DNA of 64,000 nt from Parietichytrium sp. I65-24A (lineage: Eukaryota; Sar; Bigyra; Thraustochytrida; Thraustochytriidae), in contig BLSF01000069.1 of the NCBI GenBank assembly GCA_012862575.1, forward strand, positions 124,001 through 188,000. The letters run 5' to 3'. This document shows, piece by piece, positions 52,933-64,000 of this stretch. The notes beneath the pieces were generated by a model. That model was not told the DNA's origin. It was given only the letters and a program-made list of their open reading frames with translations, and searched no databases. Made by a program: the position numbers and the translations under genes. Position 1 is the first letter of the stretch. Every line of letters begins with the position of its first letter.

Positions 52933-55926
52933 TTAGAAAGTTTGAGTAAAGCTTAAAGGGCGGACAATGCGCAGGACACTGAGAATGGAGTCCCGCAGTG
53001 ACACTCCTTCATTAGCTCCCCACATAGCGCGTACAGCGTTCTGATCGTAGATACCTGCGTCCTGGAGGCAATTGTCCAGGTACACATGAGTTACCTGGTT
53101 CTTTGCGAGCGTGTCATCGTACGTGTCTTCGTCGTTTTTGGCTTTGATAAAGGAGCACTTGATCTGTCGGTCCTTGACTCCAGAGTCTGTCTGGAAAAGA
53201 AGAGTTCTCGGCTGCGTAGGGATAGGGTCGGGCTCTTCAACCACCACCGCCTCTTCAGGTTGCTCATCTTGCCCCGCGTCCTGAACTTCCTCTACGACGG
53301 GCTCGTCCTTTCCTTTGCCTTTCTTGCCTTTCTTCTTTTTGCTCTTTGGCGTGCTGAGGCCACTGCGACCTGTTTTCGGTGGCTCCTCAGCTTCAGCGTC
53401 CGCCTTAGACTCTTCCGCGTTTGCCGGAGCTGTTTCTCCGTCTTTCGGGGCCTCTTCGGAAGTTGCTTCAGTTGGCTGCCCTTCACCGTCAACGGCTGGG
53501 GCACCTTCAGTAGATGGCTGCTCTCCATCCTTTTGTTCTTCCTCGTTGCCCTCTGGTGAGCCAGCCGAAGCGTCGTTTCCCTTCGCCTCTGCCTCTTCAG
53601 TTTGGGCTTGGCTTCTCTCCTTTTTGCGGAATTCTTCGCCTAGAATGTTGAGCATGTCAATCGTTGGGTCTGTGGACTTGTCAGCCCTCAACAGTGTAAA
53701 GGCGCACTTTGATCTTTCCAAAGTGTGGTTCCACTTGCTGCACGTCAGCGTAAACGTTGCGGCGACGGCAGTGCTCATCTCAGAATATACATGATTTTCG
53801 AGCTCGGCCTCCTTGCTCACAATTCCAGCAACAGTGGTTCCATGAGGTCCGCTGGCCGGGGCGATAATATCTATGCCGCACTTTGCGAGTGCGCCAAACA
53901 GATCCGCGATGGGAAGCCTCCGATCTCGAACAGCGTTCAATTCAGGTTCAAGCGGTTCTTTCAGCGTACACGAGCCATCTTCATGAACTTCAATCTTAAT
54001 CAGCCACTGGTCACATTTGACGACAAGGAGCGCTCCTGTTGGCATACTCAAGCTTCCCTCCTCTTTTCTCGGCGTCACGCCGTCTTCCTCCAGAAGATCG
54101 GAATAGATTGGCTTGAGAATCCAAAAGCGCAAGGGAAGGTCTAAGCACTTGTTTTGAATGACGGCAACACTTGTCAAGTGAGCAGTGTTGACACTGACGA
54201 TTCGCGAGTGTGCATCGAAAGCAACGTCGCTCACGCCATCTTCTATCCATTTGCTATTAACTGGGTCCCACGCCCCGACACGAATCACGGACACATCTTT
54301 ATACGCGTCTTGCTGAACAGCGAGACTTTCGACAACAACCTTTTCTTCTTCATCCATGCCATCTTCTTCGATGTGAACATAAGGGCAGTGCAATCCTTTG
54401 ATGTCGCGGATGATGACATCTTTTGGGATTTTGAAGCGAAGTGTTACGGCCGTTGACTGTGCCCCTGTAGCAATTTCTGCGCCGCCAGCAGCAGGATCAC
54501 CAGAGTTGAAGTTTAGCCTCTGCACACGACCACTCACGGCAGGGTTTGAAGGGCGCATCGTCCACCCCTTGAGAACCTTTGGTGGCGGCGGAAGCCGGAG
54601 AGCCTCTAGGAAGACTACACCACCTTTGGCGACATCGTAGTCCGCTTCCGATGGACTCGTGGCATGAGGGTCTGGGGTTGAGTGAATTGTGAGTGTGTCA
54701 GTGTTGCAATAGATTGTTCGCATTGCAATATTTTGTAGCGCCAGAGTTTTCGGAATTTCTGCGACCATGGAAAGCTCTGGAAAGTCGATGATCTTCATGC
54801 GAAATCCCTTCGCAGCAAGATTCAACCAGATTCCAAACTTGATGGCATCGTTCTTGTATCCGAGAAGCACCTCTGACTTTGGGTTGACATATTCTTCGGA
54901 ATGGTCAAGAATGTGTGAAGTGGCCTCGTCAATCCTCTTGATCTGCGTGTGCATTACATGGTTGAGCTTCGAAAGGCATGCTTGCGCTGCCGAATACTCG
55001 CCCTCCGAAGAGAGACGCACTGCCATGGTTTGAAAGTTCTCCATGACGCTCTGCAGCTCTGCGCAATCTCGAAGAACGATCTGCGGGTCGCTCTTGCCCT
55101 TGCCCATGTAGCTTTCTAGGTAAGAGTTGATGTCCGCCTCCGAGTCATACTGTGGGAGCGGATTGCAGCTCAAAAACGTCGCCCAGTCCTCATTCTTGCG
55201 CTTTTGCTCGAGATACTGCTCGCGGCCGCGTTTTTTGCGCTCCCATCTGGTCCGACTTTCGTTGACTTCCTCATTGAGTCGCTCCAGCTCCTCCTTTCGG
55301 AGCCTCTCACGTTCCAGCCTATCAAACTCCTCTTGTTCCAATCTCCGAGCCTCTTCCTCCAGCCGCTGCTGCTCTTCAGCCTCAAGCCGCTTGCGTTCCT
55401 CCTCCTCTGCAGCGAGCCGTTCTACGATCAGTGAAAAAACAAATGCCAAAAATGAAAAATAAGCATCAAGAAATCAATCTCCAGAGTTGACGAAACCTCC
55501 AACGACGTACCTGCTTCCAATTCTTCCTTGGACTTCTTCTTCTTCTTGCCGCCCGCCTTCTTCGCCTGCGTTCGAAAGCGCGGTCAAATGCCATTCAGGC
55601 GTGCACATCCAAAATCCCAAACGGATTCACGCCATTCCAGAAAATCGGAGTTCCCCATCGCCAATTTCAATTTCCCCCGTTCAATTCCAAGTTCGAGTCC
55701 AAATTGCACATCCCGTTTCCCAATTCCATCGTCCGAGTCCCGTTGTCCACAGAAAACAACAAACAAACAATCAAACAAACAAACAAATAAACCAACCGAC
55801 CGACAAACCAACCAACCAACAAACAAATTACAAACAAACAAACAAATTACAAACAAACAAACAAAAAATCAAACAAATTACAAACAAAGAAACAAACAAA
55901 GAAACAAACAATCAAACAAAGAAACA

Positions 55927-55958
<32 letters not shown>

Positions 55959-56081
55959 AACAAACAAACAAACAAACAAACAAACAAACAAACAAAGCAC
56001 GTTCACATCAACAGACTCTCTCGTCAGTGCCGCGTCTCAAACAACCAAAGTACCCGCGCACAACTCTCTTTCGCTTACCAT
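52933..56081 (-). CDS. DNAI7: Axonemal dynein-associated protein DNAI7 (CASC1/IC97)
   Basis: Exon 1 is only the start codon (56081-56079), intron 1 is 56078-55566 (GTAAGC...CGCAG), exon 2 is 55565-55511 (AKKAGGKKKKKSKEELEA), intron 2 is 55510-55422 (GTACGT...CGTAG), exon 3 is 55421-52933; 848 residues. The spliced N-terminus is Lys-rich and then a Glu/Arg-rich coiled coil (ERLAAEEEERKRLEAEEQQR), typical of CASC1/DNAI7. The central region carries the CASC1 conserved segments (SYMGKGKSDPQIVLRDCAEL, YGIWLN-like FGIWLNLAAKGFR, VVFLEALRLPPPPK, WTMRPSN). Residues about 640-740 are an acidic, Lys-rich disordered insert. Family knowledge: this protein associates with inner-arm dynein I1 and tubulin in motile cilia. 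The upstream splice model is my inference from GT-AG sites and restored homology; the large exon is certain. Confidence 0.85.
55757..55998. repeat. (AAAC)n / (AAAG)n repeat inside DNAI7 intron 1
   Basis: Long AAAC, ACCAACC and GAAA tetranucleotide runs. In the spliced model this block lies wholly within the 513-bp first intron of the DNAI7 gene. The plus-strand ORFs made of Lys/Gln/Thr/Asn are artefacts. Confidence 0.92.
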
Positions 56082-56988
56082 TCTCGCTGCTCCTCCGCAA
56101 GGTACGCGCTGCGCTCTGAGAAGCTCTGCCTGTCCCCGCCGATAGAAATAGGAGAGAAAGAGGTGTCCCCGGCGGTTTCGCCCTCACAACAAAAGCGTCC
56201 TCGCTCTTTCCTCTCTCCTCTCTGCTCTCTCTTTGCGCTTGCTCTCTCACAAACTATATACAATGCGCAAACAGCCCAATTTTTAGGCGAAGAACAAAAG
56301 AGAACAACCGGAAATCACAACGGTTACATCTACCCGACTGACTAGTCCATCGCTAGCTCCGGGGGTTATATGCGAAGTTTATGTAATACAATAGTGTTTT
56401 GGGTTCTAGCGAGAAGAACCCGCGAGGGGGAAGGGGAATCGTTCGAGGCTCTCGCGCTCGGCCACGAGCTATACACGCGATGAGGGTCTTACTCGCTGCG
56501 CATACTCGTCGCCACGCATCTCTAAGCTTGCGTCTGGGCCCGCTGCTCGCGGAACCCACTGCCGTCCCGCGGGAACCCGCCATCAGCGGCCCTCCTTTTC
56601 TAAGCGCAAATCATCCGAGTGCGGAACCCAATCGGATGAACGAAGCGAACAGTTCCCTGCGAGCGCGAGAGAAGGTTCGCCCGACCGTACAGCGCACACC
56701 GAGGGCAGCATCTCGGACTCTGCCGCTGGAAAGGCGCGTCTGGACCTGATCGATTTTCAACGAAGTGCAGCGAAGGAATGACGATCAACAGAGAGAGGAG
56801 TATCTATTCAAGTCAGAGTCTGAGAAGGCGAGAATTGGCAAAAGTGCGCGGAGCCAAGTGCGAATAGGGGACTGAGGGGTGTGTGTATTGTGTATTGTGC
56901 ATCGTGCACTGTGTATTGAGGAGAAGAGAGGACTTGCTTTGACTTTTGGTGTGTGGATCGTTGGGATTTGGATTTGGGCGTCGGCAGG
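56082..56988. other. Divergent promoter region DNAI7 / PSMA1
   Basis: About 0.9 kb between two start codons pointing away from each other. Alternative plus and minus frames overlap equally and no domain is seen, so it is read as a shared regulatory region. A TGTGTATTG repeat lies at about 56880-56920. Confidence 0.45.
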
Positions 56989-57811
56989 ATGAACAGGAAC
57001 CAGTACGACACGGACGTGTCCACGTGGAGTCCGCAGGGTAAACTGCACCAGGTGGACTACGCAATTCAGAGCGTGGATCAGGGAAGCTGCAGTCTGGGCA
57101 TCCGCGGGGATGAGTATGTGGTTTTGGCCGCGCTGAAGAGGTCCACGGGAGATCTGGCATCGTATCAGAAGAAGGTGTTCAAGATTGACGATCATATGGG
57201 CATCGCGATCGCGGGGCTCACGGCAGATGCCAGGGCGTTGGCGACCTATATGCGCACTGAGTGCTTGAATCACAAATTCCAGTTCGATAGCCCAATTGTT
57301 ACCGGTCGTCTCGTGTCTGATTTGGCGGACAAGCACCAAGCAAAGACACAAGCGTCTTGGAAGAGGCCTTACGGAGTGGGGCTCCTCGTGGCTGGCTTTG
57401 ACCGCGACGGCCCTCACTTGTATCAAACTTGCCCATCTGGAAACCTGTACGAATATAAGGCTATGGCCATCGGCGCAAGGGCGCAGTCAGCAAAGACCTA
57501 TCTTGAGAAGCACTTGGACACTTATCCATCAGGTACGTGAATTGTTTTGTTCGAATCCTTGGCCATTGTGGCACGCTTTACTGACCAGCTCGCCGTTACT
57601 TTTTTATTTTAAATCCGCAGCTTCTCTCGAGAAACTGATCATTCATGCACTCAAGGCGCTCGAGGGCCCAGCCAACGACAAGGATGTCGCAGTTGAGAAT
57701 GCTACCGTGGCGGTGATCGGCAAGGGCCAGCCCTTCGAGATTCTCGAAGGCGACTCTCTCAAGCCGTACCTCGACCAGATTGGCAGCGCATCAAGTATGG
57801 AAACTGATTAG
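56989..57811 (+). CDS. PSMA1: 20S proteasome subunit alpha-type 1 (alpha6)
   Basis: Exon 1 is 56989-57532, intron 57533-57620 (88 bp, GTACGT...CCGCAG), exon 2 is 57621-57811; 244 residues. The start is the Met in MNRNQYDTDVSTWSPQG, matching the conserved N-terminus of alpha1 (alpha6/PRE5-type) subunits; an open frame 12 codons upstream has no ATG support. The proteasome alpha signature (STWSPQGKLHQVDYA) and the core GVGLLVAGFDRDGPHLYQ-type strand are intact, with the alpha-subunit pattern CPSGNLYEYKAMAIGARAQSA. The C-terminal helix and strands (FEILEGDSLKPYLDQI) follow in exon 2. It forms part of the outer heptameric ring of the 20S core particle. Slightly shorter than the human protein because the C-terminal tail is brief. 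Confidence 0.95.
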
Positions 57812-59633
57812 ACATACAACCAAACCTCTTCTCTTTTCAATACTATTCTTCGTTGCGAGTCCACCCCTTAATTTTTTACTGATCGTTGGCGCTAAAAAAA
57901 TACAAACAGTATCAAAACTTATTTCACGGTCAGCACGAAGTACGGCTTACTGAAATGCCCCGAGTTGCTGATTTCAACCCATCAAGTCTGTGAGGGCCGT
58001 TCAGTGTTCACTTTATGTCACAGTACATGTCAGTGCCCTTAAAAATTATGATTACAATCAGATCTTGCAGCACAGGATTGGCTCGCCAAGAAAACCAGGA
58101 GCTCTCGAGAGACACTACTACAAAAGGCTTGGGGGCCTTTCCATCTCTTGATCGCGCAGTTTATGCCACTTGTTTGATGCGGAAAATCCACACAGATGTG
58201 AATACTTTCTTCTCTTCAGCACAGCATGAGGCACGCCTTGAATGCAGAAGTAATTTTATTGGACTCTGGACTCTTCTGATTGCCCGATTCCCAAGTTGCT
58301 CAGTGGAAGAAGTTATATCTCCATCCATCCACCCATCCATCGAATTGAGACAATTGCTCGTGTATCAACGCAGGTTATTAGAGTGAGCTTGGCTTGCCCA
58401 AACAGTTTCGAGGACCCTGTCGGGCTTGACTATGTTTCCGCAGGTATTTTGCGCTGTGACACTTTCCGCAACTCGACTCCATGTACTTGCAGTGAGTGTT
58501 GACAACCGGTAAAAACAAACGATGTCCTACCTCACTGTTGGTCGACACAACAATTGGCCGCTTCGGGTACTCGAGTATCTTCCTCAGCCAATTCGTATTT
58601 AACTCTCATTGATGATCGATCTTTGATGATTAATCCAAGGCTGTCCGCAGTGCACCGTTCCGTCCATCGCGTTCATCGCGTTCATCGCGTTCATCAGCAC
58701 TTGCAAAGTTCGCAACAACATCGCAATACTCGACGTACTCGACATTAACGACATTTTCAATCAACATAGGCCAAACAAAGAAAGAGTTCCGCACAGCGCA
58801 GAGCAACACAACTTTCGCGGCGGGGGTGCGTCGCCAGCCTCAGCCACGCGTGTGGCCTCCCTTCTCTCGCGCACAAGTCCATCTCCTGTCCGCATTTTCG
58901 AATGCCTCAATTTCGCTCGCCGACTTCACTTCTCGCTCGCATTCAAATTGAAATAAGGTCAAGTCATTCGCACCCGCCTTTTATTTACAGTTACATTTTC
59001 TGAGAGTTGTTGAGCACAACAAAAACACATTCTCCTTTCTTTCTTTTTTTCGTTGTTTGCATTTCCTTCACGCAAGTCGAAGCGCACTTAGGCCGCTCCA
59101 CTAATCATCAGCCAGCCTCTACTCTAACCATCCTCCGCAACGCTACTGCTACTTACTGCATCCATCCATCCATCTCCTCATCCACTCGCGCTAGTACCCT
59201 CACATACCACCAACGCTAACCACTGGTAGACCCGGCCTTCTTCCTTCCCTCCCTGCTAGCCGCCATTTAGTACTTTACTCTAGCAACCGCTACCAAGCAA
59301 GCCGAGGCAGTAGTCCTCGAGTATCCGCACGTCTCTCACAACAGACGTCTCTCTCTCTCATTCTCTCTCTCAATCTCTCTCTCTCTCTCCCTTCGCGCGC
59401 GTACGGTAGGGCGCGTACGTACGTCGCTCACTGTGGAGGTGAAGGACATTGAAGGACCAGGTGTCAACGGCGGCGCTTCTGTTCACAGGACTGCGGTCGG
59501 CGGCGAGTGGCGAGTGTGGCTCGACTTCAAGGAAGAAGCGCTCTCAAGCTTGTAACTTGTAAGCTTGTGAGCTTGTGAGCTTAAGAGGTTGTGCGGATTT
59601 GAATAGCGGTGGTGTCGCATTGTGACGGTAAGA
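57812..59633. other. Intergenic region, no gene supported
   Basis: It contains short CCATC runs (58321-58340 and 59157-59175), a GTTCATCGC repeat at 58666-58698, and (CT)n tracts at 59340-59395. A 123-codon plus frame at 58015-58386 has no recognisable domain and is not called. Confidence 0.45.
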
Positions 59634-60931
59634 ATGGAGCCTTCAAAGCTGAATAGGACGCAGTCGCGGGAAGCGGCGGTGCGGCGGCACCAGGAGCTGA
59701 TGCTGAAGGAGCTGCAGGACGAACAGACGAGGTCCACGGCAGAGCTGGGAGAAACCAAGCTGCCGATCTCGGATGCATCCGACCGCGTGGTGCGCCAGGG
59801 AGAGTACCAAGTGCAGGAGTCGTCGACGCATGTCACCAAGATCCGCGCTGCACAGCAAGATAGCGCGTGGAAGACCATGTTGAAACAGCTTATCAGCGGC
59901 GGAGGCGCAGGAGCTATCACGGTACGTTGGACTTGATTGGCATTCATCTGCTTGTGTGAGTAGAATGTTGGGCTGACTTTTCTGAGATGTGCGTCGATGC
60001 GCTGCTGCGATCATAGAAAACCGCCGTGGCTCCTTTGGAGAGAGCAAAGATCTTGCTGCAAATTCAAGGGATGATGCAGAATACGGACAAGTCGCAGTTC
60101 AAGTACAAGGGCACATTTGGCACAATTGGAACGGTCGTTAGGGAGGAAGGGCTGTGGGCGCTCTACGCTGGGAACGGCGCGAATGTGCTGCGCGTGATCC
60201 CTGTCTATGCCCTAAAGTTTGCTTTTAATGGTGAGTTGTGTCTTCATTCGCGAGTCTTCGCCTAGCGCGGGAAAGGATGCTGGGCTAATTTCTTTTTGAG
60301 CCAACACATAGACACTTTCAAGGACATGGTGCGCACCCCGGGCCAAGATTTGAGCTTCATGCAGCTGATCGCAGCTGGAACATTGGCGGGGCTATTCCAA
60401 ACTTGTGTGACATATCCTTTGGAGACAGTCCGAACACGACTCACACTCGGCAAAGGGCTTGGTGTCCAGTACAATGGAATCTTTGACGTGTTTCGGCAGA
60501 CAATACGGACGGAAGGAGTGGCGGGGCTGTACAAAGGGATCGGCCCAACCTTTTTGTCTGGCTCGCCTTATGTGGGTTTGCAAATGACTTGCTATGAGAT
60601 ATTTAAACGCAATTTGGAGCGAAGGACGACCGAGCGGTCCGCAACTGTAAAGCAGGTGGAGAAGCTTCTCGCTGGCGCGTGTGCCGGGGTCATTGCTCAG
60701 ACCATTACCTATCCCGGAGACACGATTCGCCGACGAATGCAGATGAATGGTATGGACGGCAGACCAAAAATCTACACCAACTCAATAGATTGCGGTGTCA
60801 AGCTAGTCGCCAGAGAAGGCGTGACCGGACTGTTCAACGGTCTTGGCGCAAATCTCATCCGTTGTCTCCCTGGAGCAGCGATACAATTCTGGGCATACGA
60901 TGCCCTCACTGCGCTGGTTCGTGACATCTAA
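59634..60931 (+). CDS. Mitochondrial carrier (SLC25 family), two introns
   Basis: Exon 1 is 59634-59921, intron 59922-60016 (GTACGT...CATAG), exon 2 is 60017-60230, intron 60231-60311 (GTGAGT...ACATAG), exon 3 is 60312-60931; 373 residues. Three carrier repeats each bear the Px[DE]xx[RK] motif: PLERAK (102-107), PLETVR (203-208) and PGDTIR (302-307), the last followed by RRM, close to the RRRMMM signature of adenine nucleotide carriers. The paired GxxxG-type helices and aromatic ends of each repeat are present. An about 95-residue hydrophilic N-terminal extension (MEPSKLNRTQSREAAVRRHQ) has no EF-hand. It lies in the mitochondrial inner membrane and exchanges small metabolites. The sequence is nearest to nucleotide or CoA-type carriers, but substrate is not decidable here. 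The introns were placed by GT-AG sites that exactly join carrier motifs. Confidence 0.92.
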
Positions 60932-61358
60932 GGTATTGTCATTCTGAATTTTACATGCAACAAGCCCTGCAACTTAATATCAAGTTTTTCTTCACCCTAC
61001 GCTGATTTCAAAGTGCAGCGTTGTCCAAGAACAGAAACAGAAACAGAAACAAAAAGAGATCACAAATGCGCATACCAATATGTTTGGAGGCAGAGCGCTT
61101 TTCGAGGATCGTCTCTACAATCTCTTCAGTGTTGAATAACTTAGTGTCGACAGTTTCGCCTTAATGTCAGCTCCTATATCGTCCACTCTGGAGCCACGTT
61201 CGCCGCAACAACTTTCTTTGATACATTCCCTTACGCTGCTATGTTCAACGAACATGAAATGGCCTTTTTTTTTAAAGATGGAGGAGAGAGGGAGGGTGAG
61301 AGAGAAACCATGTATTTCTCATTCGTTCTACTCTAGCTACTAGTAGTAGTTGCTGTGA
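60932..61358. other. Convergent intergenic spacer
   Basis: 3' flanks of the carrier and T-protein genes, with AGAAAC repeats at 61030-61052 and a T-run at 61266-61274. No gene was seen. Confidence 0.5.
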
Positions 61359-62803
61359 TTAGTTTGGGCCGCGGTAGTAGTTTGCAGGCACGAACGGCAT
61401 TTTGCTCACGGTTGCTGGCACCATCTTGTTTCGCACCTTGACGAAGACATCGGTTCCGTTCTTTGAGCTTCCTTTTTCAATGTATCCCATAGCAATTGGT
61501 GCAGAGAGCTTTGGGCTGAAGGTACCGCTGGTAATCTCTCCGATTGGCTCGGTGGAATCCTGGCTTGCAAAGATTTGCACATGCGAGCGCGCTGGAGCTC
61601 CATTAACCCGGAAGCCTACACGTTTGCGGTTTGGCTTGTTCTTAATCTGGTCAAGAATGATTTTCGCACCTGGAAACCCACCCTCCGCGCGACGACGCTT
61701 GCCGATGGTCCAGAGGAGTCCAGCCTCGACTGGAGTGGTAGTATCATCAATATCCGAACCGTACAAGCACAATCCGGCCTCGACACGTAGTGTGTCGCGG
61801 GACCCCAGGCCTGCTGGCTTGACGTCTGGGGCGTTCAGCAGAGCTTGCATCACGTGAGAGGCTTTTTCGTTCGGAACGGAGACCTCAAAGCCATCTTCTC
61901 CAGTGTAACCACATCTGGTGATGGTACAGTTGACTCCCGCTACCTTGGCAGACTTGGACGTCATGAAAAGCATTTCCGACAAGTTGACGCCCTCAACAAT
62001 CGTTTCTAATGCCGAAGCGGCTTTTGGGCCTTGAACTGCAAACAGGGAAAGCTGGTCGAGGTGCTCAATCTTGGCGTCGAACTTGCCTTGTGCGAGCTGT
62101 TCTTCCATGTGCTTGAGATCCTTTGCCTTGCAGGCACCGTTGATCACCATGGCAACGACGTCCTCCTCCTGAGTGATCACAGTGTCGTCGATGATGCCAC
62201 CCTTGTCATTGGTCAACATACTCAATTGAGCATTTCCCTACAGAAAAGAAGTTTTCGTTTCAAAAATCAATATCATTGGGTCAGAAGATGCGCCGGCGTT
62301 TCAACTGGAATGTATATAAACTTTTTGGCACAGTCAAAGAATTTCGCCACCGTTATTGCACATCTCAACTTACAGGTTTAAGAGCTTCGATGTCACCGAC
62401 CACGAGGGATTCGATGAACTTGACACGGTCAGCTCCGTGAATCTTGACTTGCCCCATATGGGACACATCAAACAGGGACGCCTTTTCGCGCGTATGCTCG
62501 CACTCCTGCTTCACGCCAGCAAACTGAAGCGGTAGCATGTACCCTGCAAACTCCACCATCTTGCCCCCCAGAGCCACATGGTCATCGAAAACCGACGTCT
62601 TCTTCTACTCGGCGCAAAAACCGCGCAGACAAATTCCATCGTCAGCAACCGGCACATTCATTCAAACGTCCAAATTCCAACATTTCGCCTTCACCTTCAC
62701 ACATTGACACCTTGACACTTTCACGTACTGCGTCGCCTGCCACTGAGGCCAACCCTCTTGCGCACACCGCCCGAAAGGACTTCTTCTGCACACCTGCCAA
62801 CAT
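61359..62803 (-). CDS. AMT: Aminomethyltransferase, glycine cleavage system T-protein (mitochondrial)
   Basis: Exon 1 is 62803-62729, intron 62728-62605 (GTACGT...AGTAG), exon 2 is 62604-62374, intron 62373-62238 (GTAAGT...CTGTAG), exon 3 is 62237-61359; 394 residues, close to the human 403. All junctions are phase 0. Exon 1 encodes a basic, Ser/Ala-rich mitochondrial presequence (MLAGVQKKSFRAVCARG). Exon 2 has the T-protein start (HVALGGKMVEFAGYMLPLQF) and SLFDVSHMGQ. Exon 3 contains SMLTNDKGGIIDDTVI, FAVQGPKA, CGYTGEDGFEVSV, DTLRVEAGLCLYGSDID and the C-terminal beta-barrel ending in VPANYY. It transfers the aminomethyl group from H-protein lipoate to tetrahydrofolate, giving methylene-THF and ammonia. 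Single-exon readings miss the presequence and the N-terminal part; the three-exon model restores the complete family fold. Confidence 0.95.
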
Positions 62804-63926
62804 CTTTGCGCGCCACCAACGTTCTAAACAATAGCTACAGAAAAATCTACCACCTGCCGCGCCGAGGACACTTTCTTCCTTCCTTCTCCCCTTCCTTACT
62901 TCCTTCTCTCTCTTTCTTCTCTCTCTCTATCGCACACGCGTATCTTCCACGTCCCTTCTTTCTCCCGGTATTAGGGTAAGCGCTGGGTGGGGTTGGTAAG
63001 GTTGGTTGGGTGGTGAATAGGGACAGTTTCCGGTGAGTTTGCCAACGCATGGCGCCCATCGCTCTTGCATAATAATTTACTGAGTGTGAATTCTGAACTG
63101 AATCTGAATTCGTTTTTTTTAGAAATCTGTTCTGTTCTGTCAAATGTGCCTGCCGATAATTATCCATCATTGAGCTGAACCCAAAAAAATAGTGACGGCG
63201 AGTTGATTTGAATCCTGCCAAGTCTGCGTTGACCAAAGTTGGTACGTTGTGAAAAGTAAAGAAACTTCTTCTCTTCCGTTTCCCATCCATCGTTCGCACG
63301 CACAGCCACAAAAGACAGAAAATGTCCCCTCTCCACTGCTCCCGCTGCCCGCCCCTAGCCTCTCCTACTGCTCTATACCACACAATATCCATCATTACTC
63401 AAATACGGCGCCGCATACAAACCGCAGTCGCGACTACAGCTCATCAGAACAATTCATTGATCCTTTATCCCTGTTCTACCTGATAATCTAGTGACCAATC
63501 TGAAGCAATGAGACAGGGGGATAGGGGTAATTAGCCGAAACGATTAGGGTTCTGTCAGTCACAGCTTCCAGACGCACATTGGAACATTGGAAACAGAGCA
63601 AAAGACAGCAAAAGAAGAGAGAGGACAGGGCGCGGGAGCAGAGGCCGGAAGAGGGTAACAGCGCGCGTGAAGGGCGGGCGATTGGGTTCTTGTGGCGCTT
63701 CGGAAGTTTGGGTTCCTGGTTCTTCGGGACGCTGGGTGCCGACTTGGGCGTGGCGGGTTGGAAAAAAAAAAGTCAGTAGCTCTCGTGAGCAGCTGCAGCT
63801 TCTTACAGTGGAAGGAAATTTGCTTGGATCGGGCGACGCGAAGGTTAACATTTTGGGAACTGGTCGTTTGGCATTTGCAATTTGACATTTGGTGATTTTG
63901 AGGGCTAGAGTTGACGAGCTGGGAAG
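62804..63926. other. Intergenic region
   Basis: Promoter side of AMT and of the right-edge ORF. It contains CTTC/CTCT-rich sequence at 62870-62930; no supported gene. Confidence 0.45.
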
Positions 63927-64000
63927 ATGCAAGATGGCGAAGTTGGCATGGACGATCCCATATTTGACAAGCCTCTGAGGATCCGGCGAATCAATGTGGT
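63927..64000 (+). CDS. Partial ORF entering from the right edge
   Basis: An ATG at 63927 opens a frame (MQDGEVGMDDPIFDKPLRIR and a few more residues) that is still open at the end of the window. It is too short to identify. Its acidic then basic start looks like a genuine protein N-terminus, but the evidence is limited to 24 codons; another ATG seven codons in is equally possible. Confidence 0.35.
   Translation, partial: MQDGEVGMDDPIFDKPLRIRRINV

Noticed and set aside
55487-56145. Long plus-strand frames rich in Lys, Gln, Asn and Thr
   Set aside because: They are translations of AAAC/AAAG repeats inside DNAI7 intron 1.

Overview
This is a nuclear genomic window from a unicellular eukaryote. 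Evidence for that is: nine spliceosomal introns (mostly 88-136 bp, GT-AG, often with a GTACGT donor), a 20S proteasome subunit, a DRG1 GTPase, a mitochondrial glycine-cleavage T-protein with a presequence, and a protein arginine methyltransferase. An axonemal dynein-associated protein (DNAI7/CASC1 type) and a NEDD1-like WD40 protein imply motile cilia and a gamma-tubulin-based centrosome. Few, short introns, intergenic DNA rich in microsatellites, and a class C GPCR fused to an osmolyte-binding domain would fit a heterotrophic marine stramenopile (for example a labyrinthulomycete/thraustochytrid). That placement is inference only; no rRNA or organelle marker is present to confirm it.

Layout. 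1-9 kb: a coiled-coil gene cut by the left edge (-), an FHA protein (-), a membrane-anchored GH28-like beta-helix protein (-) and a large protein with a Met/Thr/Pro repeat (+). 9.4-11.8 kb: the most notable gene, an OpuAC-type periplasmic-binding domain fused to seven transmembrane helices of class C GPCR type (-). 11.8-19.4 kb: no supportable gene. It is full of simple repeats and contains a near-perfect 1.3-kb direct repeat split by a single N, probably two unmerged haplotype contig ends. 19.4-29 kb: a permuted-papain-like hydrolase (-), a LysM protein (+), NEDD1-like (-) and DRG1 (-). 30-34.6 kb: a probably myristoylated GTPase-like protein (+) convergent with a two-domain PRMT (-). 34.6-40 kb: mostly intergenic, with one unrecognised protein (-). 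40-47.4 kb: a full-length ABCA transporter (-). 49.3-62.8 kb: a denser stretch with an ankyrin-FN3-IQ protein (+), a CID/RPRD protein (+), DNAI7 (-), proteasome alpha-1 type subunit (+), an SLC25 mitochondrial carrier (+) and aminomethyltransferase (-). At the right edge a short partial ORF (+) begins.

The genes do not form one pathway; the mixture of single-copy housekeeping genes is ordinary eukaryotic. Strands alternate, giving several convergent pairs (GTPase/PRMT, RPRD/DNAI7, carrier/T-protein) and one divergent pair (DNAI7/PSMA1) with an intergenic region of about 0.9 kb. Six gene models needed splicing by hand (PRMT, RPRD, DNAI7, PSMA1, carrier, AMT); exon positions are given in each entry. 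No tRNA, rRNA, snRNA, CRISPR array or intact transposon was supportable.
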